DNA of 64,000 nucleotides from Brevibacterium sp. p3-SID960. Lineage in GTDB: Bacteria > Actinomycetota > Actinomycetes > Actinomycetales > Brevibacteriaceae. The notes beneath the pieces are model-generated. The model was not told where the DNA came from. It was given only the letters and a program-made list of their open reading frames with translations, and did no database searches. Numbering within the stretch: the first letter of the stretch is position 1; every line of letters starts with the position of its first letter. This document shows positions 1-7,946 of this stretch, one piece after another. The translations under genes were made by a program, and so were the position numbers. The stretch is taken from contig NZ_JALXKS010000005.1 of assembly GCF_025144725.1 (NCBI RefSeq), forward strand, positions 1-64,000, written 5' to 3'.

Positions 1-239
1 CAGCCGATCGCCTGGGCGAGCCGGGTGACCGAGGCGTCGCTCGTCTCGGTGTGGGCGGCCAACTGACCCATCGTCATCGGCACGATGGCCTGCGGGTCGG
101 CCAGCACTGCCCGGCCCACCTGTGCCGGGCCGCGGCTGAGGGTCGGCACGAGCGAACGCAGGCGTCCCAGCAGCGCCGCTGGGGCGGGTGGATGAGCCCG
201 CTCCGACATTGAGGAGTTTTTCTCCACAGAATTGGACAT
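1..239 (-). CDS. RpiR/MurR-family transcriptional regulator, N-terminal part
   Basis: Leftward gene cut by the window start; about 79 codons are visible. The start is ATG at 239-237; an in-frame ATG at 209-207 is an alternative. The visible part is the N-terminal helix-turn-helix of RpiR-type regulators, which in full-length members is followed by a sugar-phosphate-binding SIS domain lying outside this window. Residues such as TMGQLAAHTETSDASVTRLA are the recognition-helix region. Divergent transcription from the PTS gene ptsI suggests it controls uptake or use of an amino sugar or other PTS sugar. A TTGACA element (minus strand 275-270) with a weak -10 at 252-247 would start transcription at the ATG, so the mRNA may be leaderless. 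Confidence 0.8.
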   Translation of the reverse strand, partial: MSNSVEKNSSMSERAHPPAPAALLGRLRSLVPTLSRGPAQVGRAVLADPQAIVPMTMGQLAAHTETSDASVTRLAQAIG

Positions 240-248
240 AGACTGAAG
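239..248 (+). promoter_or_regulatory. TAGACTGAAG element shared with the eiiB promoter region
   Basis: The 10-mer TAGACTGAAG occurs here facing ptsI and again on the minus strand at 2845-2836 facing the EIIB gene. TAGACT resembles a -10 hexamer, so the shared word may be a promoter element or part of a common operator for the PTS genes. No good -35 was seen at either copy. Confidence 0.3.
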
Positions 249-267
249 TTTTCCACCTGACCTATGC

Positions 268-283
268 TGTGTCAAAGGTCACA
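268..283. promoter_or_regulatory. CRP/GlxR-like binding site between rpiR and ptsI
   Basis: TGTGTCAAAGGTCACA differs at two positions from the actinobacterial CRP/GlxR consensus TGTGANNTANNTCACA. It covers the -35-like TTGACA (270-275, minus strand) of the rpiR gene, so a bound CRP protein could block rpiR while acting upstream of ptsI. The site call is by eye. Confidence 0.5.
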
Positions 284-429
284 GCGCCATCCGATCGCGT
301 CAGTTCCCGCTGCAGCGGGCTCCGCGGTCTCTGGAATGAGCGGAGCAGCCAGCAGGCGCGCACGTCAGAGGCGAGCAGAATCAGGCGCCAGAGCAGAAAT
401 CGGGCGCCAGAGCAGAAGGAGGCAGACAT

Positions 430-2490
430 ATGCGAGGCATCGGAGCCAGTGAGGGCTGCGCCCTCGGGCCGGTCCATCACGTCGATCGCAGTATCGTCGA
501 ACCATCGGCTGAGCAGCGGCCAACCGAATCCGATCCCGCCGCTGAAGTCACCCGCTTCACCGAGGCCACCGGCAGCGTCGCCGCAGCGTTGGAGACCGCC
601 GCTGCCAGCGCCTCCGGGGAGGCCGCCGAGATCCTCTCGGCCACCGCCCAAATGGCCTCCGATCCGGCCCTGGCCACAGCGGCCGCCGGCCTCATCCGCG
701 ATGAGAACCTCACCGCCGAGCGCGCCGCCTGGGTGGCAGCCGGGCAGCTGCGCGAGCGGCTCGAGCGGCTCGGCGGCTACCTCGGAGAACGGGCTGCCGA
801 CGTCGCCGATGTCCGCGACCGGATCATCGCGTCCCTGCGCGGCGAGCACAGCAGCCTGGAGTCACCTGATGAACCATTCGTCCTCGTCGCCGAATCGCTC
901 TCCCCTGCCGACACCGCTGACCTCGACACGACTCTCGTCCTAGCGCTGGTCACCGTCCAGGGCGGCCCGCAGTCCCATTCGGCGATCCTCGCCCGCGCTC
1001 TCGGCATCCCCGCCGTGGTCGGCACCGATCCCGCGATCACCGAGCTGGCAGCCGGAACCGAGGTCTTCGTCGACGGCACAGCCGGAACCATCACCACCGA
1101 GCCCGGAGACGAGGAGAAGGACCGGGCGGCACAGTGGCGGGCCAGCCGTGCCGAGACGAGCGCCTTCTCCGGTCGCGGCGCGCTCGCCTGCGGTCACCGG
1201 GTGCGGCTGATGGCCAATATCGGTTCAGCCGCCGACGCCGAGGCAGCGGCGCAGGCCGGTGCGGAGGGGATCGGGCTGCTGCGCACCGAGTTCCTCTTCC
1301 TCGACCGCGACGATGAGCCCAGTGTCGAGGAGCAGGCCGAGGCCTACGCCGCGATCTTCGCCCACTTCCCCCACCAGCCGGTCGTCATCCGCACTCTCGA
1401 TGCCGGTTCGGACAAGCCGATGCCCTTCATCACCGCAGCGCGGCGCGGCGATGCCGGCAGCCAGGTGAGCGAGCCGAATCCCGCGTTGGGGATGCGCGGG
1501 TTTCGCACTCACTCCTTCGCCCCACAGGTGCTGGAGCGCCAGCTGCAGGCCATCGCCCAGGCCGCGCAGCAATCCGACGCCGAGGTGAAGGTGATGGCCC
1601 CGATGATCACGACGGCTGAGGAGGCGGCCCGGTTCGCCCAACTCGTCACCGCCGTCGGACTGCCGACCGCCGGGATCATGGTCGAGACCCCGGCAGCCGC
1701 GCTGTGCGCCAACGCGACGCTGGTGCCCGTGGCCTTCGCCTCGATCGGCACGAACGACCTGACCCAATACACATCGGCCTTCGACCGCGAGCTGCCCGAC
1801 TACGGCGGACTGCAGTCCTCAGCCCACCCGGCCGTCCTCAGCCTCATCAGCGCGACCGTCCGCGGTGCAGAGCAGGCCGAGGCGCAGGCAGCCGACGGCA
1901 CTCAGCGCACCGTGGGCGTGTGCGGAGAGGCTGCAGCTGACCCGCGCCTGGCCGTCATCCTCGCCGGACTCGGTGTCACGTCACTGTCGATGTCGGCCCC
2001 AGCGCTTGGCCGGGTTGCCACGCAGCTGTCCGAGGTCACGCTCGCCGAGGCTCGTGCAGCTGCCGCAGCAGCGCTTGAAGGCTCGGTCGTCACCGCACCC
2101 GCCGCCGCTTCAGACAACATCGGCGCAGACAGCAACACCGCAGACAGCAGTGCTGATGCCGAGGCTCCCGCCGCCTCGGGAGCAGAAGCACTCCACGCCC
2201 CCACCGCCTCGGGAGCGGAGGAGGCCGAGGTGCGCCGCACCATCGAGGTGACCGCGCCGACCGGTCTGCACGCCCGGCCGGCCGCCGTGCTGGCCAAGGC
2301 GCTCAAGGCACTCGACGCCCGCGTGCGGATCACACACGCCGCCAGCGGCAGCACCGCCGACGGCAGCAGCGTCATGGAGATGATGGCACTCGGCGCCGAT
2401 TCCGGCGACACGATCGAGATCCACGCTACCGGCCCGGCCGCAGCCGAAGCGGTCGACGCCGTCGAGGCCGCAGCCACCGGAGACGCGTGA
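430..2490 (+). CDS. ptsI: PTS enzyme I fused to HPr (EI-HPr phosphotransferase)
   Basis: A 686-residue protein that takes phosphate from PEP and passes it along the sugar PTS. Residues about 1-230 form the EI N-terminal half, with the phosphorylated histidine H183 in GGPQSHSAILARALG. Residues about 255-560 are the PEP-binding TIM barrel (GIGLLRTEFLFLDR, GTNDLTQY, VCGEAAADP). After an Ala/Ser/Asp-rich linker of about 50 residues comes a complete HPr domain (about 600-686), with the active histidine H614 in GLHARPA and a serine, S647, at the regulatory Ser46 position. EI is normally about 570 residues and HPr a separate protein of about 88; this EI-then-HPr order is unusual. No separate ptsH is visible nearby. 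A hairpin at the stop codon ends the transcript. Confidence 0.95.
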   Translation: MRGIGASEGCALGPVHHVDRSIVEPSAEQRPTESDPAAEVTRFTEATGSVAAALETAAASASGEAAEILSATAQMASDPALATAAAGLIRDENLTAERAAWVAAGQLRERLERLGGYLGERAADVADVRDRIIASLRGEHSSLESPDEPFVLVAESLSPADTADLDTTLVLALVTVQGGPQSHSAILARALGIPAVVGTDPAITELAAGTEVFVDGTAGTITTEPGDEEKDRAAQWRASRAETSAFSGRGALACGHRVRLMANIGSAADAEAAAQAGAEGIGLLRTEFLFLDRDDEPSVEEQAEAYAAIFAHFPHQPVVIRTLDAGSDKPMPFITAARRGDAGSQVSEPNPALGMRGFRTHSFAPQVLERQLQAIAQAAQQSDAEVKVMAPMITTAEEAARFAQLVTAVGLPTAGIMVETPAAALCANATLVPVAFASIGTNDLTQYTSAFDRELPDYGGLQSSAHPAVLSLISATVRGAEQAEAQAADGTQRTVGVCGEAAADPRLAVILAGLGVTSLSMSAPALGRVATQLSEVTLAEARAAAAAALEGSVVTAPAAASDNIGADSNTADSSADAEAPAASGAEALHAPTASGAEEAEVRRTIEVTAPTGLHARPAAVLAKALKALDARVRITHAASGSTADGSSVMEMMALGADSGDTIEIHATGPAAAEAVDAVEAAATGDA

Positions 2491-2520
2491 GCCGGCGCTG
2501 AGTTCTCAGCACCGGCTCAC
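2487..2520. terminator. Bidirectional terminator between ptsI and eiiB
   Basis: Stem GTGAGCCGG (2487-2495) pairs with CCGGCTCAC (2512-2520), and after one mismatch continues as GCTGAG/CTCAGC around a 2-nt loop. It overlaps the ptsI stop codon and lies between two convergent genes, so it can serve both. There is no long T-tract, as is usual in high-GC actinobacteria. Confidence 0.7.
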
Positions 2521-2539
2521 GGAAGGGAACAGACAGTGA

Positions 2540-2773
2540 TCAGGGAAGCAGCTCCTTGATGTCGTCGACGAGGATGTCGGCCTCCGGGCCGACGACAACC
2601 TGGACGATCTCGCCCTGGGCGACCACGCCGAACGCGCCGGCGGCCTTGAGCGCACCCTCATCGACCTGGCTGCCGTCTCCGACCTCGACGCGCAGGCGGG
2701 TGATGCAGGCCTCGATGTCCTCGATGTTGTCTGCACCGCCGAGGCCGACGACGATCTGCTCTGCCTTATCCAT
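2540..2773 (-). CDS. PTS EIIB, glucose/N-acetylglucosamine type
   Basis: A free-standing 77-residue EIIB of the glucose superfamily. The phosphorylated cysteine is C23 in IEACITRLRV, the family signature. The length fits a single EIIB domain, so this is a stand-alone phosphocarrier between HPr (via an EIIA not seen here) and the EIIC membrane channel encoded divergently at 2954. The start ATG is preceded by GAGGAG. Its likely partners are the EIIC next door and the EI-HPr fusion upstream. The substrate is most likely GlcNAc or glucose, which sequence alone does not settle. Confidence 0.9.
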   Translation of the reverse strand: MDKAEQIVVGLGGADNIEDIEACITRLRVEVGDGSQVDEGALKAAGAFGVVAQGEIVQVVVGPEADILVDDIKELLP

Positions 2774-2953
2774 CTGTGACTCCTCTGTCGTAGGTGTGGG
2801 TGCCCGAATGCGGTCCCCGCCCCGGGCATCGTGTGCTTCAGTCTACGACCGCTGACGTCACCGGCGGCGCAGCCGCGCCTCTGAGCCCAGCGGGTCGCAC
2901 CACCCGCGTTTCGCCGCTCCCGGCGGGCGCTCACCTCGAAGGGAAGGACACCG
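2774..2953. promoter_or_regulatory. Divergent promoter region for EIIB and EIIC
   Basis: This 180-nt spacer must hold promoters for both PTS permease genes. It contains the TAGACTGAAG word on the minus strand (2845-2836) and the palindrome TGACGTCA (2853-2860), a candidate operator core. No clear -35 elements were identified. Confidence 0.4.
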
Positions 2954-4324
2954 ATGTCTACCGAAACAGCCTCCGGCGCAGGCAAGAAGAAGCGCCAGAT
3001 TCCCGGTTTCGCGCAGCTCCAGCGGGTCGGCCGCTCGCTCATGCTGCCGATCGCCGTGCTGCCTGCTGCCGCCCTGCTCATGCGCTTCGGCCAGCCCGAC
3101 ATGCTCGGCGCCGACGGCCTGGCGCAGTACGCCTCCTGGCTGCAGCCGGTCGCCGAGGTGTTCGCCGCCGCCGGCAGCGCCCTGTTCGACAACCTGGCGC
3201 TCATCTTCGCCGTCGGTGTGGCGATCGGATTCGCGAAGAGGGCCGATGGGTCGACGGCGCTGGCCGGGGTAGTCGGATACCTCGTCCTCACCAACGTCTT
3301 CGATGCCCTGGCACCGTACTTCGGCTCCGATGGCGGGGACGGTGAGAAGGTCATCAACTACGGCGTGCTCGCCGGCATCATCATCGGCATCATCACCGCG
3401 GTGCTCTACCAGCGCTACTACCGCATCAAGCTGCCTGACTACCTCGGGTTCTTCGGCGGTCGCCGCTTCGTGCCGATCGTCACCGCCGTGGCCGCGATGG
3501 TCACCGGCGTCATCATGGCGATCATCTACCCGATCTTCGACGCCCTCATCAACAAGGGTGTCGGCGGGTTCCTCATGGAGCACGGCTCGAACCCGGCCAC
3601 CGGGTTCATCTTCGGTACCATCAACCGCTTGCTCATCCCGTTCGGCCTGCACCACCTGCTCAACAACCTGCCATGGTTCCAGCTGGGCTCGTGCAAGAAC
3701 GCCGCCGGTGAGACGCTGCACGGCGACATCACCTGCTTCTACAGCGGTGTCGACGGCACAGCTGACTGGACCGGTTCGTTCATGACCGGGTTCTTCCCGA
3801 TCATGATGTTCGCCCTGCCGGCTGCAGCCCTGGCGATCTACCACACCGCGCACAAGTCCCGCCGCAAGCTGGTCGGCGGCATCATGCTCTCGGTGGCCCT
3901 GACGGCTTTCGTCACCGGCATCACCGAGCCGCTGGAGTACGCGTTCGCCTACGTGGCGTTCCCGCTCTACGCCGTCCACGCTGTGCTGACCGGCACCTCG
4001 CTGGCGCTGGTGAATGCGCTCGGCATCAAATCCGGGTTCGGGTTCTCCGCCGGGGCGATCGACTATCTGCTGAATCTGGGCCGAGCCGCGGAGCTCTCCG
4101 GCGGGTTCGGCAAGGTGTTGCTGCTCATCGTCATCGGCCTGGTGTACGCCGCGATCTACTACTTCCTGTTCCGGTGGGCGATCGTGAAGTTCAACCTCCA
4201 CACGCCCGGCCGTGAAGAAGATGGCGACGCCGGTGAGGGCGCGCCGTCGGTCTTCGATGAGGCACAGGAGGCCGCCGCCGAGTCCACCGGCAAGACTCGG
4301 GCGGAGAAAGAAGGCAGGCAATAG
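2954..4324 (+). CDS. PTS EIIC, glucose/N-acetylglucosamine family
   Basis: A 456-residue integral membrane sugar channel of the glucose-superfamily PTS. A short basic N-terminus leads into about ten hydrophobic segments. Family hallmarks are SLMLPIAVLPAAALLMRFG near the N-terminus, PFGLHHLLNNLPW in the middle and GITEPLEYAFAYVAFP near residue 320, which contributes to sugar binding. The last 40 residues are a hydrophilic acidic tail without an EIIB or EIIA domain, consistent with EIIB being the separate protein encoded at 2540-2773. GAAGGGAAGG before the ATG is the ribosome binding site. Residues typical of the GlcNAc subgroup make that substrate more likely than glucose, but this is inference. 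Confidence 0.92.
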   Translation: MSTETASGAGKKKRQIPGFAQLQRVGRSLMLPIAVLPAAALLMRFGQPDMLGADGLAQYASWLQPVAEVFAAAGSALFDNLALIFAVGVAIGFAKRADGSTALAGVVGYLVLTNVFDALAPYFGSDGGDGEKVINYGVLAGIIIGIITAVLYQRYYRIKLPDYLGFFGGRRFVPIVTAVAAMVTGVIMAIIYPIFDALINKGVGGFLMEHGSNPATGFIFGTINRLLIPFGLHHLLNNLPWFQLGSCKNAAGETLHGDITCFYSGVDGTADWTGSFMTGFFPIMMFALPAAALAIYHTAHKSRRKLVGGIMLSVALTAFVTGITEPLEYAFAYVAFPLYAVHAVLTGTSLALVNALGIKSGFGFSAGAIDYLLNLGRAAELSGGFGKVLLLIVIGLVYAAIYYFLFRWAIVKFNLHTPGREEDGDAGEGAPSVFDEAQEAAAESTGKTRAEKEGRQ

Positions 4325-4367
4325 GGCCAGAACGGCTCACCCGAGCCGCTCCACTGACCTGCTGAAG

Positions 4368-4430
4368 AAAAGTTTGCAAAGTTATTCACGGTTCCGGCAC
4401 TGAAAACCGTGAATAACTTTGCAAACTTTT
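4368..4430. repeat. Perfect 26-bp inverted repeat
   Basis: Arms at 4368-4393 and 4405-4430 are exact reverse complements over 26 nt, with an 11-nt spacer. The arms contain TTTGCAAAGTTATTCACGG and are far richer in A+T than their surroundings. A five-T run (4427-4431) follows the right arm and an A-run precedes the left, so a bidirectional terminator after EIIC is one reading. Stem length and composition also suit a protein-binding site or a remnant of a small mobile sequence. Confidence 0.8.
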
Positions 4431-4471
4431 TCGGCAACCGGCGGGACGAGTTCGGCAACCGGCGGGACGAG
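4430..4471. repeat. 21-bp tandem direct repeat, two exact copies
   Basis: The unit TTCGGCAACCGGCGGGACGA plus a final G occurs at 4430-4450 and again at 4451-4471 with no differences. It abuts the 26-bp inverted repeat and lies between EIIC and tRNA-Thr. Confidence 0.85.
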
Positions 4472-4581
4472 GGCAGCAGGTGATCAGCGCCTGCAGGCAC
4501 CTCAGTCCGCCTCGCGTTCGCGCTGCGTCGCGACCTCCAGCCTGGCTGCCAGGCCATTGTCGCGCGTCTGGGTACGAGAAG

Positions 4582-4654
4582 AGCCCCCTGTCAGACTCGA
4601 ACTGACGACCTTCGCTTTACAAGAGCGGTGCTCTACCAACTGAGCTAAGGAGGC
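4582..4654 (-). tRNA. tRNA-Thr (anticodon UGU)
   Basis: A complete 73-nt cloverleaf on the minus strand. The acceptor arms GCCTCCT and AGGGGGC pair over 7 bp, the D-arm is GCTCAGTTGGTAGAGC, the anticodon loop CTTGTAA gives anticodon TGT, and the T-arm is GTCAG-TTCGAGT-CTGAC. CCA is not encoded. No protein gene is attached to it. Confidence 0.95.
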
Positions 4655-4802
4655 GCGCTCACCGCAGTGAGCCTAAGACAGTGTAGAACATCGGCCTGCC
4701 GTCCGCCACGCACGCGCGATTCCCCGCCCCGCTCGTCTCGGCACCAGCACGTCCAGACGCACCGGCTGCGACTGACGCCCACCTCACTCCCCCGTCAAAA
4801 CC

Positions 4803-4844
4803 AGACGCCCGCCGAATCTCACATTGTGTGACCGACGGGCGTCT
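4803..4844. terminator. Terminator downstream of the DsbA-like gene
   Basis: AGACGCCCG (4803-4811) pairs with CGGGCGTCT (4836-4844). The loop contains a second small hairpin, TCACA-TTG-TGTGA. It sits just past the stop codon of the leftward DsbA-like gene and could also block transcription in the other direction. Confidence 0.65.
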
Positions 4845-4866
4845 TCAGAGCAGAGCGCTCAGGTGA

Positions 4867-5748
4867 TCAGTTGCCGCCGGAGGCGCGCAGCACCTCGAGC
4901 GCGAACTTCTGCGGATCCTCTTCACTCCACGACTGCGTCTCCTGACCGTTGATGAGCACACGCGGGGTGCCGGAGAGTCCGCGGTCGTCGAACGCAGCCT
5001 GCGTCTCCTTCTCCACGGACTTCGCGAAGGCCTGCTCGGTGATGCAGCTGCGCACGTCCGAGGCGTCGGAGTCTTCGGGAGCCACGGCCGCGCTGACGTC
5101 GACGCCAGCTTCCTCAGCGATCGAGATGATCTGGTCGTCCTCCATGCCCTCAGCACCTTCCTGCGGCTGCTGGGCGAACATCGCCATGACGAAGTCCGAG
5201 TATCCCTGCACCTGGCCGGAGTCAGCGACGCAGGCTGCGGCGTTGGCAGAGCGAGTGGAGAACTTGTTGCCGCCTGAGGCGTTGTCGAGGAACGCGACCG
5301 GCGCGTACTGCAGGGCGATCTTGCCGTCCTCGACGAGCTTGTTCAGGGTTTTGCCGTGGGTGTCCTCGAAGGCTTTGCAGGCCGGGCACTGGAAGTCGAA
5401 GTAGACGGTCACCACAGCGGCGTCGGAGCCGAGCGGAGACTCGGCGATCGGGGGCGGCGGGTTCTCGCCGGGCTCCTCGATGCCGGGTGCGGTGTAGGCC
5501 TTGAGCTCGTCGCCGTCCTTGACCACGGTCATCGTGCCCTCGGCATAGTTGCGCGGGCCGGCCACCGGCTGCAGGCTCTGGAAGATGAGGAAGCCGACGA
5601 CGGTGATGAAGGCGACGACGACGATGCCGACCGAGGTGAAGAGGATCGTCTTGGCCTTCTTCTCCCGCCGTGCGTCGTTCTCTGCGATCTGCCGCGCCTT
5701 CTCGCGCGCTGCCTGTCGGCGATCGGCGGCCGATGAGTTCTTCGCCAT
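4867..5748 (-). CDS. Membrane-anchored DsbA/thioredoxin-family protein
   Basis: A 293-residue protein. It has a charged cytoplasmic N-terminus (1-33), one membrane segment (about 35-58) and an extracytoplasmic thioredoxin-like domain with the active site CPAC at C121-C124 (FDFQCPACKAFEDTHG), followed by an inserted helical region and the rest of the thioredoxin fold (GLSGTPRVLINGQ contains the cis-proline). This is the actinobacterial DsbA/thioredoxin_4 type, expected to form or isomerise disulfides in exported proteins. Related proteins in mycobacteria sit beside Ser/Thr kinases, and here a kinase gene lies just upstream. A terminator hairpin follows. Confidence 0.88.
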   Translation of the reverse strand: MAKNSSAADRRQAAREKARQIAENDARREKKAKTILFTSVGIVVVAFITVVGFLIFQSLQPVAGPRNYAEGTMTVVKDGDELKAYTAPGIEEPGENPPPPIAESPLGSDAAVVTVYFDFQCPACKAFEDTHGKTLNKLVEDGKIALQYAPVAFLDNASGGNKFSTRSANAAACVADSGQVQGYSDFVMAMFAQQPQEGAEGMEDDQIISIAEEAGVDVSAAVAPEDSDASDVRSCITEQAFAKSVEKETQAAFDDRGLSGTPRVLINGQETQSWSEEDPQKFALEVLRASGGN

Positions 5749-5886
5749 GTTTCCTCACGTGATGTCGGTCGCTGCGCAGGCTTCGGCGCAGCGGCTTACT
5801 GGTTCGAGGGTTATCTTAGATCCTCGGCCATCCTACGGGGTTCAGCCGTTCTTCAGGGCATCCGCTCCCGAGGCGGTGGCTGGGTC

Positions 5887-7884
5887 TCAAAGTTCGGAGG
5901 CGCGTGGGATGAGCTCGAGTGGGTTGAAGGTCAGCGGCCACCAGGTGACGCCTGCGGTGGAGAGGATGACGCTGACGGCCATGACGAACAGCAGCGCGAG
6001 TACCCCGAACATGATCCATTCGCCGGTGCGGTTGCGGGCGACCGAGGTGAGTGCAGCCCGAGAGCCGACGCGCAGGTTCGCCGCGCCCGGCCCGAACCAC
6101 AGCACGAGCGCATAGGACAGCCCAGCCGCCCACAGAGTCCATTCGAAGGACCGGCCTGAGGGGATGATCCCGGCGATGTCGAGGCGCATGAGCACAGCCA
6201 CGGCGACGAAGGCGACGGCTGGCAGGATCATCGAGAACAGCGAGGTGAACAGCGACCGGAACAGCGCGCCGGGCAGACTGGCGATCGAGGACCACACTGA
6301 CACACCGGAGGGGCCGTCGTTGAACTGCCGCCAGTTGCGCACCTGGGCCATCGAACCGGTGGTGCGGGCGGCGACCTGCCACGCGTAGGAGGCGATGAGC
6401 ATGATGATCGGTCCGAGCGCTACGAGCGTGACGGCCAGCAGATTGAGCATGAGCAACGGCCAGGCCCCGCCGAGGCGCTGCGGGCCAGGCGGGCCAGGCG
6501 GTCGCAGCTGCTGGGGCTGCCAGGGCTGCTCGGCCGGCACCGGGGCGCCGGCATGCTGGTAGCGTTCGACCTGCTGATGCGGCTGGGGCCGCGGGTCGAT
6601 GCCGAGCGGGCCGTAGGCCGGCGGTGAGCCGACGGCCGCGTGCGCCGGACCCGAGGCGTGTGCCGGACCAGAAACGTGTGCTGAACCTGAACCGGCCGGC
6701 TGGCTGCCCGGTATGCGGCCGGGTTGGCTGCCGTAGGGGGCTGCTCCCCCGTAGACGCTGCCACCAGGTGTGCCAGGCGAGGGCTGGACAGGCTGCGGGC
6801 GACCGCCGGGAGCGTTGCCGTGGCGGGGAACCCCGTGCTGGTCGGGGCGGTGGCCGGCGAAGCCGCTGGCCTGGAAGCCCTCCATGCCGCCGGGCTCGCC
6901 GCCGAGCTGGTAGGCGCCACCGGGTCCGGTGCGTCCCATCGGGCCGGTCGGCGGGGCCAGTGGATCATAGGCTGCCCCGGCTGCAGCACCGGCAGCTCCT
7001 GCCGCACCGACGGCAGGCAGGTCGACCCGGGTGCCGCCAATATCGCCGCGGCCGGGTCCGGCTGCGTGGCGGGGGCTGCCGAGTGCAGGCAACTGCCCAG
7101 ATTCGATGTCGACGAGGGCGTCGAGGATCATAGCCCCCGATGGCCGCCGTTCGGGTTTGGGGTCGAGGCAGGCCTGCAGCAGCGGCACGAACAGCTCCGG
7201 TGCCCCTTCGAGGTTGTGCCGCCCGGTGGCCACGCGTCCGAGCACTGCTTCGAGCGGGCCGGAGCCGTACGGGTTGCGGCCGGTGGCCGCAAACGCCATC
7301 GTCGCCGCCCAGCCCCACCAGTCGGTTTTCTCGCTGGCTTCGCGGCCGTCGGCGATCTCGGGGCTGAGATAGCCCGGGGTGCCCATGACGAGGCCGGTGG
7401 CGGTGACCTTGACCTCGTCGGCGGCCTGGGCGATACCGAAGTCGATGACCATCGGCTCACCGTCCATGATCATGACGTTGGCCGGCTTGAGGTCGCGGTG
7501 GATAACGCCGGCTTCGTGCACGGCGTTGAGCGCATCGAGCAGCGCATGGCCGAAGTGGACGAGCTCGTCTTCGGCGAACGGGCCGTTGTCGCGCACATCG
7601 TCAGACAGCGTCTGCCCATCGACGAACTCGGTGATGATGAACGGCTGGGCGGTTTCAAGTTCTGCGTCGAGGACTGCTGCGATCCGCGGATGCTTGATCC
7701 GCCTCAGTGTCCGCACCTCACGGGCGAGCCGCTTGCGGGCGGTCTCGTCGTTGGCGATGTGTGCGTGCAGCACTTTGACGGCGACCGGGTTGTTCTCAGC
7801 ATCCACCCCGAGGTGGACGACGCCCATGCCGCCGGAACCGAGTTCATTCAGCAGCCGGTAGCCGCCGAGTTCCTGTACTGCCAC
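5887..7884 (-). CDS. Ser/Thr protein kinase with polytopic membrane C-terminus
   Basis: A 665-residue protein. Residues 8-265 form a complete Hanks-type kinase: glycine loop GSGGMG, ATP-binding K37 in VAVKVL, catalytic HRDLKPANV (129-137), DFG at 148-150 and a GTPGYLSPE activation segment. Residues about 265-490 are a Pro/Gly/Gln-rich, presumably disordered linker. Residues about 490-665 carry about four hydrophobic segments. Standard PknB kinases have one membrane span and extracellular PASTA repeats; this one has neither. It should phosphorylate cytosolic targets and perhaps sense the membrane. It is divergent from otsAB with a 62-nt gap. Confidence 0.92.
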   Translation of the reverse strand: MAVQELGGYRLLNELGSGGMGVVHLGVDAENNPVAVKVLHAHIANDETARKRLAREVRTLRRIKHPRIAAVLDAELETAQPFIITEFVDGQTLSDDVRDNGPFAEDELVHFGHALLDALNAVHEAGVIHRDLKPANVMIMDGEPMVIDFGIAQAADEVKVTATGLVMGTPGYLSPEIADGREASEKTDWWGWAATMAFAATGRNPYGSGPLEAVLGRVATGRHNLEGAPELFVPLLQACLDPKPERRPSGAMILDALVDIESGQLPALGSPRHAAGPGRGDIGGTRVDLPAVGAAGAAGAAAGAAYDPLAPPTGPMGRTGPGGAYQLGGEPGGMEGFQASGFAGHRPDQHGVPRHGNAPGGRPQPVQPSPGTPGGSVYGGAAPYGSQPGRIPGSQPAGSGSAHVSGPAHASGPAHAAVGSPPAYGPLGIDPRPQPHQQVERYQHAGAPVPAEQPWQPQQLRPPGPPGPQRLGGAWPLLMLNLLAVTLVALGPIIMLIASYAWQVAARTTGSMAQVRNWRQFNDGPSGVSVWSSIASLPGALFRSLFTSLFSMILPAVAFVAVAVLMRLDIAGIIPSGRSFEWTLWAAGLSYALVLWFGPGAANLRVGSRAALTSVARNRTGEWIMFGVLALLFVMAVSVILSTAGVTWWPLTFNPLELIPRASEL

Positions 7885-7946
7885 TCAACCCAGGTTAGCT
7901 GAGGCGGTAGAGTTTCTCATGAGGATCGAGTGCTGATAGGAGTAAC

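Noticed and set aside
2858-4321. 487-residue open frame antisense to EIIC
   Set aside because: Same reason: an antisense shadow of a membrane protein gene, with no family features.
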